DNA of 7,395 bases from JACMRI01 sp043778625 (lineage in GTDB: Bacteria > Bacteroidota > Bacteroidia > UBA4408), in the NCBI GenBank assembly GCA_043778625.1, contig JAYWFU010000062.1:1-7395 (forward strand), in the 5' to 3' direction. Below are positions 1 through 6,261 of the stretch, piece by piece; position 1 is the first letter of the stretch, and each line of letters begins with the position of its first letter. The notes under the pieces were generated by a model. The model was given only the letters and a program-made list of their open reading frames with translations, had not been told where the DNA came from and searched no databases. The position numbers and the translations under genes were made by a program.

Positions 1-48
1 CAACTCTTTGATACTTTCTTTAATTTGAACTTTTTTAGGTCGTGCCAT
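1..48 (-). CDS. Start of an unidentified protein gene, possibly a transposase (partial)
   Basis: Sixteen codons are visible from an ATG at 48-46 to the window edge, reading MARPKKVQIKESIKEL, with no stop. The short basic start followed by an IKESIKEL-like helix resembles, from memory, the N-termini of helix-turn-helix proteins of the IS630/Tc1-mariner transposase superfamily in Bacteroidota and cyanobacteria. That is a weak resemblance over 16 residues, not an identification. The gene lies downstream of rpoC on the same strand, separated from it by a strong hairpin at 171-207 and an inverted repeat at 60-112. The inverted repeat with TA ends is at least compatible with a mobile element, because this superfamily inserts at TA. 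No Shine-Dalgarno motif precedes the ATG. It could equally be any small DNA-binding or ribosome-associated protein. Confidence 0.5.
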   Translation of the reverse strand, partial: MARPKKVQIKESIKEL

Positions 49-59
49 AAATGAATTGT

Positions 60-112
60 TATATAGTCCAAATATACTAAAAAATATTACAAAAAAAAAA
101 TTGGACTATATA
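60..112. repeat. 12-base inverted repeat with TA at both outer ends
   Basis: TATATAGTCCAA at 60-71 is the exact reverse complement of TTGGACTATATA at 101-112. The 29-base AT-rich spacer ends in a run of ten A at 91-100. The arms can be read as 10-base repeats (62-71 and 101-110) flanked on each side by TA, the layout expected of a very small TA-inserting element or of the end region of an IS630-like element. It could also form an RNA hairpin in the leader of the gene starting at 48, whose ATG is 12 bases beyond the repeat. In some insertion sequences such a hairpin blocks translation from outside transcripts. The repeat is seen directly; both roles are inference. Confidence 0.6.
69..76 (-). 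promoter_or_regulatory. Possible -7 promoter box for the gene starting at 48
   Basis: On the minus strand this reads TATATTTG, an exact match to the Bacteroidota -7 consensus TAnnTTTG. Transcription would begin near 62, giving a leader of roughly 14 bases. The only TTTG upstream nearby is separated from the box by just 13 bases, shorter than the usual spacing of about 17-23, so a proper -33 element is missing. In such AT-rich sequence a chance match is quite possible. Confidence 0.25.
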
Positions 113-170
113 TTACTTCAAATTGGTATTATAATTGACCTATTTAATTTTTTGTCTAATCTATCAAATC

Positions 171-207
171 AATACGCCCCCTTGCAAATTTTGCAAAGGG
201 GCGTATT
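171..207 (-). terminator. Hairpin after rpoC, probable transcription terminator
   Basis: AATACGCCCC at 171-180 pairs perfectly with GGGGCGTATT at 198-207. Inside these arms, 182-187 pairs with 191-196 around a three-base loop. Positions 181 and 197 are C and A on the plus strand, hence G and U in the minus-strand transcript, so they form a wobble pair only in that RNA. The transcript of rpoC therefore makes one uninterrupted 17-pair stem, which supports function in the rpoC direction. The stem begins 22 bases after the rpoC stop codon. The sequence after it is U-rich (GATTTGATAGATTAG) but is not a clean U run, so a processing or 3'-protection role is also possible. Confidence 0.7.
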
Positions 208-229
208 AATAAACTATTTCGTTTAACTA

Positions 230-3200
230 TTATTCTTCGATTACTTCAGTAGCATTTTTTGAATCTACTAATGCTTGATACTCTTCTTTTGAACCCACTA
301 CTATTTTTTCGTATGCTCTTAATCCTGTACCTGCTGGTATTAAGTGTCCTACAATTACGTTTTCTTTCAAACCTAATAAATAATCTACCTTACCGTTTAC
401 TGCTGCTTCGTTCAATACCTTAGTAGTTTCTTGGAACGATGCTGCTGATATCCACGAGTTCGTTTGTAACGATGCACGTGTTATACCCTGTAAGCGTTGT
501 TCCGACGTAGCTGTAATTGCTTCACGGGCTTCAGCTAGTTTCATATCTTTACGTTTAAGCATCGAATTTTCGTCGCGCAATTTACGTGCAGTTATTAACT
601 GACCAACTTTTAACGATTGCGAGTCGCCAGCTTCAGTAATTACAACTTTACCAAATAGCGAATCATTTTCTAACATAATGTCAGCTTTATTCGCATTTTG
701 ATTTTCTAAGAATGAAGTATCTCCAGGATCAACAACTAACGATTTACGCATCATTTGGCGTACAATAACTTCGTAATGTTTATCATTAATTTTTACACCC
801 TGCAAACGGTATACCTCTTGTATTTCGTTTACAATGTATTCTTGTACTGCAGTAGGGCCTTTAATTGATAATATATCATCAGGCGTAATAGCACCATCGC
901 TCAACGGAGCTCCCGCTTTTACGTAATCGTTTTCTTGTACTAATATATGTTTCGATAAAGGTACTAAGTACTTACGTACATCACCAGTTCTCGATTCAAT
1001 AATAACCTCACGGTTACCACGCTTAATTTTACCAAACGATACTACTCCATCAATCTCAGTAACTACAGCAGGGTTAGATGGGTTACGTGCTTCAAACAAT
1101 TCGGTTACACGAGGTAAACCTCCTGTAATATCCCCTGTTTTACCCGATGCACGAGGTATTTTAACCATTACTGTCCCGGCTTCAATTTTGTCGCCATCGT
1201 TTACTGATATATGCGCTCCTACTGGTATATTATAAATCTTAGCTTCTTCGCCGTCTACCATAATTTTAATGGTTGGACTCTTCGTTTTATCGCGCGATTC
1301 AATAATTACTTTTTCTCTAAAGCCTGTTTGCTCATCTACTTCCTCGCGGTATGAGTCGCCTTCCACAATTCCTTCAAACGATAATTTACCCGAAATTTCC
1401 GATAAGATTACCGCATTGTACGGATCCCACTCACATATTAACTGACCAGCTTTAACCGAATCGCCGTCTTTAATGTATATTGTTGAACCGTAAGGGATGT
1501 TATTAGTAGCTAATAATATGCCTGTATTTTTGTCCAATACACGTAATTCAGCCGAACGACCAATAACTACATCTACCATTTCGCCAGCAATATTCTTGCG
1601 CGCTACGGTACGTAATTCGTCAATTTCAGTAATACCATCGTACTTAGCTTTTACAGCTGATTCGTTGGCTACTTTTGATGCAGCACCTCCAACGTGGAAC
1701 GTACGTAAGGTTAACTGTGTACCTGGTTCACCAATTGATTGTGCTGCAATAACACCTACTGCCTCACCAATTTGTACCATACGGCCAGATGCTAAGTTAC
1801 GTCCGTAGCATTTAGTACATACCCCCTTACGGCTTTCACACGTAAGTACTGAGCGTATTTCTACTGCCTCAAGTGGTGATGCTTCTATTGCAGTAGCTTC
1901 AGCTTCTTTAATTTGTTCGCCTGCTTCTACTATTATTTCGCCCGTTAATGGGTTAATAACGTCTTGTACAGCCACACGACCTAATATTCTATCGTACAAC
2001 GATTCTACTATTTCCTCGTTATTTTTTAACGAGGTCATAGTTAATCCACGTAATGTACCACAATCAGTTTCGTTAATAATAACGTCTTGCGCCACATCTA
2101 CCAAACGACGAGTTAAGTATCCAGCATCAGCCGTTTTCAAGGCCGTATCTGCTAATCCTTTACGTGCACCGTGGGTCGAAATAAAGTACTCTAATATTGA
2201 TAAACCTTCCTTAAAGTTAGATAATACTGGATTTTCAATAATCTCCCCTCCTGACGAACCTGCTTTTTGAGGCTTAGCCATCAATCCACGCATACCGCTC
2301 AACTGCTTAATTTGCTCTTTTGAACCACGAGCTCCTGAATCCAACATCATATAAATAGAGTTGAAACCTTGTTGGTCGCTTGATAGTATGTCCATTACTC
2401 GTTTAGTTAAACGAGCATTGGTATGGGTCCACACGTCAATAATTTGGTTATAACGTTCATTGTTAGTAATAAAGCCCATGTTATAGTTCATCATTACTTC
2501 TTCAATTTCAGTATTGGCTGATGCTATTAATTCTTGTTTTTCAGCAGGAATAACAACATCACCTAGGTTAAATGATAACCCACCTTTAAATGCCATTGAG
2601 AACCCTAAGTCCTTAATATCATCTAGAAATTTGGCACCTTTAGCTACACCTACTTCATTTACAACATCACCAATAATATTACGTAACGATTTTTTAGTTA
2701 ACAATTCGTTAATGTAACCAAATTCCTCTGGTACAACTTTGTTGAATAATATACGACCTAATGATGTTTCGATGATGCGTTTTACCAACACACCATTTTC
2801 TTTTACCATAGCACGTACTTTAACAATAGCATTCAAATCTACCATTTTTTCGTTGTAAGCTATTTCAGCTTCTTCAAACGAATAAAAAGTTAATCCTTCG
2901 CCTTTAATAGGATATTCTGGAGTATTTTTACGAGGCTTAGTCATATAATACAAGCCAAGCACCATATCCTGCGAAGGTACCATTACTGGCGCACCATTAG
3001 CAGGGTTCAAAATATTGTGTGAGGCAAGCATTAACATTTGCGCTTCCAATATAGCAGCATTACCTAATGGTAAATGCACCGCCATTTGATCCCCATCAAA
3101 ATCGGCATTAAATGCCGTACATACCAATGGGTGCAAACGTATTGCTTTTCCTTCAATTAATTTAGGTTGAAACGCCTGTATTCCCAAACGGTGCAAAGTA

Positions 3201-4519
3201 GGCGCACGATTTAATAATACGGGGTGTCCTTTTAATACGTTTTCTAATATATCCCAAACAATAGGATCTTTACGATCCACTATTTTTTTGGCCGATTTTA
3301 CAGTTTTAACTACTCCACGCTCTAACATCTTACGGATGATAAACGGTTTAAATAGCTCAGCTGCCATATCTTTAGGTAAACCACACTCATGTAGTTTTAA
3401 GTCAGGCCCAACAACAATTACCGAACGTGCCGAATAATCTACACGTTTACCCAATAAATTCTGACGGAAACGACCTTGTTTACCTTTTAACGAATCCGAT
3501 AACGATTTTAACGGACGGTTAGCGTCAGTTTTTACAGCGTTAGCTTTACGTGAGTTATCAAATAATGAATCTACTGATTCTTGCAACATACGTTTTTCGT
3601 TACGTAAGATAACTTCTGGCGCTTTAATTTCCAATAAGCGCTTTAAACGATTGTTACGTATAATTACTCTACGGTACAAATCATTCAAATCCGATGTTGC
3701 AAAACGTCCGCCATCAAGTGGCACTAATGGGCGTAATTCTGGCGGTATAACTGGCACCACTTTTACAACCATCCACTCAGGGCGGTTTTCTAAGCGGGTG
3801 TTAGCTGAACGAAACGACTCTACCACCTGCAAACGCTTTAAGGCTTCTTGCTTACGTTGTTGCGAGGTTTCAGTATCTGCTTTATGACGCAATTCGTACG
3901 ATAATTCGTCTAATTGCAAGCGGTTTAATAAATCTTGTAACGCCTCTGCTCCCATTTTAGCGATGAACTTATTAGGGTCGGTATCGTCTAAATGTTGGTT
4001 TTCTTTTGGTAACGAATCCAAAGCATCTAGGTATTCTTCTTCCGATAGAAAATCTAAATAATTAATTTTGTCGCCCAATACGCCCGCTTGTATTACTACG
4101 TAGCGTTCGTAGTATATAATCATATCTAGTTTCTTAGATGGTAAGCCCAATAAGTAACCCATTTTGTTAGGCAACGAACGGAAATACCAAATATGCGCCA
4201 CAGGAACAACTAACGAAATATGTCCTGTACGTTCTCTACGTACTTTCTTTTCAGTAACTTCTACACCGCAACGGTCGCATACAATACCTTTGTAACGTAT
4301 GCGTTTGTATTTACCACAGGCACATTCCCAATCCTTAACAGGACCAAAAATACGCTCGCAAAACAAGCCTCCCATTTCGGGCTTGTAGGTACGGTAGTTA
4401 ATAGTTTCGGGTTTTATCACTTCTCCGCTCGATCTATCCAAGATAGATTCAGGCGAGGCTAATGATATAGTAATTTTAGTAAAATTACTTTTTGTTTTAT
4501 TTTCTTTTTTAAGTGCCAT
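230..4519 (-). CDS. rpoC: DNA-directed RNA polymerase subunit beta' (complete)
   Basis: The 1429-residue beta' subunit pairs with beta to form the catalytic core of RNA polymerase in the cytoplasm. Visible landmarks, in order: the N-terminal zinc-binding cysteines C66, C68, C81 and C84; the switch 2/lid region around 340-371 (SLKGKQGRFRQNLLGKRVDY); the catalytic NADFDGD motif at 471-477, with D473, D475 and D477 holding the magnesium; the bridge helix around 775-810 (STHGARKGLADTALKTADAG); the second zinc site C820, C894, C901 and C904; and the trigger loop around 918-946, with R939 and H942 matching E. coli R933 and H936. Residues about 949-1135 form an insertion with two hybrid-barrel-like segments, at the position of the E. 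coli SI3 insertion. The C-terminus carries the conserved GLKENVIVGHLIPAGTG block at 1383-1399. The ATG at 4519 fits the family's N-terminus; its leader is A/T-rich with no Shine-Dalgarno. No frameshift or missing key residue is seen. Unusually, rpoB is not directly upstream: a secreted-protein gene intervenes. Confidence 0.99.
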   Translation of the reverse strand: MALKKENKTKSNFTKITISLASPESILDRSSGEVIKPETINYRTYKPEMGGLFCERIFGPVKDWECACGKYKRIRYKGIVCDRCGVEVTEKKVRRERTGHISLVVPVAHIWYFRSLPNKMGYLLGLPSKKLDMIIYYERYVVIQAGVLGDKINYLDFLSEEEYLDALDSLPKENQHLDDTDPNKFIAKMGAEALQDLLNRLQLDELSYELRHKADTETSQQRKQEALKRLQVVESFRSANTRLENRPEWMVVKVVPVIPPELRPLVPLDGGRFATSDLNDLYRRVIIRNNRLKRLLEIKAPEVILRNEKRMLQESVDSLFDNSRKANAVKTDANRPLKSLSDSLKGKQGRFRQNLLGKRVDYSARSVIVVGPDLKLHECGLPKDMAAELFKPFIIRKMLERGVVKTVKSAKKIVDRKDPIVWDILENVLKGHPVLLNRAPTLHRLGIQAFQPKLIEGKAIRLHPLVCTAFNADFDGDQMAVHLPLGNAAILEAQMLMLASHNILNPANGAPVMVPSQDMVLGLYYMTKPRKNTPEYPIKGEGLTFYSFEEAEIAYNEKMVDLNAIVKVRAMVKENGVLVKRIIETSLGRILFNKVVPEEFGYINELLTKKSLRNIIGDVVNEVGVAKGAKFLDDIKDLGFSMAFKGGLSFNLGDVVIPAEKQELIASANTEIEEVMMNYNMGFITNNERYNQIIDVWTHTNARLTKRVMDILSSDQQGFNSIYMMLDSGARGSKEQIKQLSGMRGLMAKPQKAGSSGGEIIENPVLSNFKEGLSILEYFISTHGARKGLADTALKTADAGYLTRRLVDVAQDVIINETDCGTLRGLTMTSLKNNEEIVESLYDRILGRVAVQDVINPLTGEIIVEAGEQIKEAEATAIEASPLEAVEIRSVLTCESRKGVCTKCYGRNLASGRMVQIGEAVGVIAAQSIGEPGTQLTLRTFHVGGAASKVANESAVKAKYDGITEIDELRTVARKNIAGEMVDVVIGRSAELRVLDKNTGILLATNNIPYGSTIYIKDGDSVKAGQLICEWDPYNAVILSEISGKLSFEGIVEGDSYREEVDEQTGFREKVIIESRDKTKSPTIKIMVDGEEAKIYNIPVGAHISVNDGDKIEAGTVMVKIPRASGKTGDITGGLPRVTELFEARNPSNPAVVTEIDGVVSFGKIKRGNREVIIESRTGDVRKYLVPLSKHILVQENDYVKAGAPLSDGAITPDDILSIKGPTAVQEYIVNEIQEVYRLQGVKINDKHYEVIVRQMMRKSLVVDPGDTSFLENQNANKADIMLENDSLFGKVVITEAGDSQSLKVGQLITARKLRDENSMLKRKDMKLAEAREAITATSEQRLQGITRASLQTNSWISAASFQETTKVLNEAAVNGKVDYLLGLKENVIVGHLIPAGTGLRAYEKIVVGSKEEYQALVDSKNATEVIEE

Positions 4520-4578
4520 TATCTAAAAAAATTAATTGACTTATTAAACTATATTATTATATTTTTAAATCCGTATTT

Positions 4579-4605
4579 TACTAATTTCGAAACGCGAAAA
4601 TAGTA
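4579..4605 (-). other. Weak hairpin between the inserted gene and rpoC
   Basis: TACTA at 4579-4583 pairs with TAGTA at 4601-4605. After one A/A mismatch, TTTCG at 4585-4589 pairs with CGAAA at 4595-4599 around a five-base loop. It lies 22 bases past the stop of the inserted gene and 59 bases before the rpoC start. It is shorter than the hairpins after rpoB and rpoC, contains a mismatch, and no U run follows, so it would be at best a weak terminator. It overlaps a possible -7 box for rpoC. Confidence 0.35.
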
Positions 4606-4627
4606 TTTTTATATGAATATACCGCAA
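4595..4627 (-). promoter_or_regulatory. Possible promoter for rpoC
   Basis: On the minus strand TTG (4627-4625) is followed after 22 bases by TATTTTCG (4602-4595), which differs at one position from the Bacteroidota -7 consensus TAnnTTTG. The spacing is inside the reported 17-23 range. Transcription would start near 4588 and leave a leader of about 70 bases before the rpoC ATG. The -33 part is a bare three-base TTG and the -7 box is imperfect, so this is only a candidate. It matters because rpoC may need its own start if transcription stops after rpoB. Confidence 0.25.
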
Positions 4628-6148
4628 TTATTCTTTTACAAATTTACCCGTATATATTTTACTACCATTAACTATTCTGTAACCATATATACTAGGCGAA
4701 AGTTGATGTGTATTTAAGAGACTTTGGTTAGCATAGTTATCATTATTATAAACTATTGTACCAGATGCTAAATCAAATAACTGCACATTATAACTAGCAG
4801 TAAATGGTACATCAAAATATAAATTGTTTTGAGTGGGATTAGGATAACATTTGTGCCCAACGTAATTATTATTTTCTTTTATACTAGTAAATTGTGCATT
4901 ACCATACTTATCTAATTTTAACAAAAAACTTTCAGGTACATTAGTGACTTTAGGATTAGTATAATTATATCTATAACCAGCTACCAAACAACCACTATCT
5001 AAGGTAGCTACTATGTTATTAGGGTTATACGACATATCTCCTCCAAATATTTTTTGCCAAATAATATTACCCGAAGTATCTAATGTAGTAACAACTATAC
5101 TAGACGGTTTTAAATTCAATGATAAGTTAGGATTAATATCATACGATACGGTATCAGTAAGCATAGCAACGTTATAAATTTTATGATACTTATAATCAAC
5201 AGGAGTACTATAGCATGTAGGCATTGTTAAGTTTTTAGTACTTATTTTTAAAAACTTAGGCGTTATATTATTATTAGTGTCAATTATGCAAGCTGCAACT
5301 GCTTGTTTTAGAGTACATGTAGCAGAATCATCCAATATACTAACATTATCTATTACAAACAACTTACTAGGAGTTATAGGTATTATTTTAGTATATATAG
5401 AATTTAATGATACTTGTACACTAAAATTTTTACACTGTTGCAATTCGATAGCAGAGATTTCGTAATCATCTATAACATTGAATACAGTATCCATAATAAC
5501 TTTTTGCACCTGACCGAATGGTATTGTTATATACAAACCTGCTACTACCAAATTATTGTTAATAGCAAACAAGCTGTTAATAATAGCTTTGTTGTATTTT
5601 CGTGAATGTAATACATTCATTAATGTATCTACCATATACAAAGTAGTATTACCCTGTCCCGAAAATTTACTGTTAGCTATTGCCACATACATTTTGTTGT
5701 TTAAATTTGCTTGAGTCACATATCTTACAAAACCTGTATTATAATCAATTGTATCTAACACAACCTCATCAATTTTATTAAAGTTTGAGTCTAATTTTAA
5801 TACACCAATCTTAAATTTAGAACTTGATTTTAAAATAGAATCGTTAATGTAAGAAACTATATAATAATAATTGTTAATACATAATGGCTTGGTTAATATA
5901 GGAAAATCTAACTTTACACTATCAATCAATACGCCTTTGTTATCAAAAGATAGTATTTCAGTATGTCCGTATCCTCCAAACACATTTATGTTAACAATTT
6001 TATGAAGATTGGGATTGGTAGGAGATAATAATATATGAAACTGATTTAAATTATTTTTTTGATATAGTGTTAAAAACTGAGCGTTTGAATTACAAACGCT
6101 TAGTAGAAAACACAAAATAATAATTAACCCCTTACAAATAATACGCAT
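4628..6148 (-). CDS. Secreted T9SS type A sorting-domain protein, beta-propeller-like, function unknown
   Basis: The 506-residue product starts with a Sec signal peptide: basic residues R2 and K6, a hydrophobic core at about 7-19, and a likely cleavage site after SNA at 21-23. Residues about 433-506 look like a type A sorting domain of the type IX secretion system (YPNPTQNNL near 435, LSPSIYGYRI near 483, terminal GKFVKE). This signal sends proteins across the outer membrane for release or surface anchoring. The middle has recurring strand-rich units such as KLDSNFNKI (118-126), TTLDTSGNIIWQKIFGG (354-370), ATLDSGCLVAGYRY (381-394) and FLLKLDKYGNAQ (408-419), typical of beta-propeller proteins with kelch/PQQ-like blades. 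I see no catalytic motif. It is AT-richer than rpoB and rpoC, and three of its five arginines use AGA, whereas CGT prevails in the rpo genes. Its position between rpoB and rpoC suggests insertion. The ATG at 6148 is chosen because the signal peptide begins there. Confidence 0.88.
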   Translation of the reverse strand: MRIICKGLIIILCFLLSVCNSNAQFLTLYQKNNLNQFHILLSPTNPNLHKIVNINVFGGYGHTEILSFDNKGVLIDSVKLDFPILTKPLCINNYYYIVSYINDSILKSSSKFKIGVLKLDSNFNKIDEVVLDTIDYNTGFVRYVTQANLNNKMYVAIANSKFSGQGNTTLYMVDTLMNVLHSRKYNKAIINSLFAINNNLVVAGLYITIPFGQVQKVIMDTVFNVIDDYEISAIELQQCKNFSVQVSLNSIYTKIIPITPSKLFVIDNVSILDDSATCTLKQAVAACIIDTNNNITPKFLKISTKNLTMPTCYSTPVDYKYHKIYNVAMLTDTVSYDINPNLSLNLKPSSIVVTTLDTSGNIIWQKIFGGDMSYNPNNIVATLDSGCLVAGYRYNYTNPKVTNVPESFLLKLDKYGNAQFTSIKENNNYVGHKCYPNPTQNNLYFDVPFTASYNVQLFDLASGTIVYNNDNYANQSLLNTHQLSPSIYGYRIVNGSKIYTGKFVKE

Positions 6149-6209
6149 ATATTTTTAATACAAAAAACAATTAAAGTATATGTTTAATTTTAAAACTAAA
6201 TATAGATTA

Positions 6210-6245
6210 ATTACCGTTGCCTACATTTTTGTAAGCAACGGTAAT
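6210..6245 (-). terminator. Hairpin just after rpoB, probable terminator or processing site
   Basis: ATTACCGTTGC at 6210-6220 pairs exactly with GCAACGGTAAT at 6235-6245. Inside, 6222-6225 pairs with 6230-6233 around a four-base loop. Positions 6221 and 6234 pair only as a U-G wobble in the minus-strand transcript, so the stem is a continuous 16 pairs in rpoB messenger RNA but interrupted in the opposite strand. It starts 16 bases past the rpoB stop. The following transcript (TTAATCTATATTTAG) is AT-rich without a clean U run, so full termination, partial attenuation and RNA processing all remain possible. Confidence 0.65.
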
Positions 6246-6261
6246 AATGTGTATTTAGTTA

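Noticed and set aside
1497..4462. Plus-strand open frames inside rpoC (for example 1497-1808, 2514-2717, 3651-3887, 4220-4462)
   Set aside because: They are antisense to a fully conserved rpoC, show no recognisable motif, and are explained by the reading of the real gene.
6077..6148. Lipoprotein signal in the inserted gene, because of C19 after the hydrophobic core
   Set aside because: The residues before the cysteine are LSV, which do not fit a lipobox (small residue expected just before Cys). A normal signal peptidase site after SNA at 21-23 fits better.
6149..6209. Promoter for the inserted gene, with TATATTTA at 6204-6197 as the -7 box
   Set aside because: The last base differs from the consensus, and the only upstream TTG is 30 bases away inside the rpoB hairpin, too far for a -33 element.
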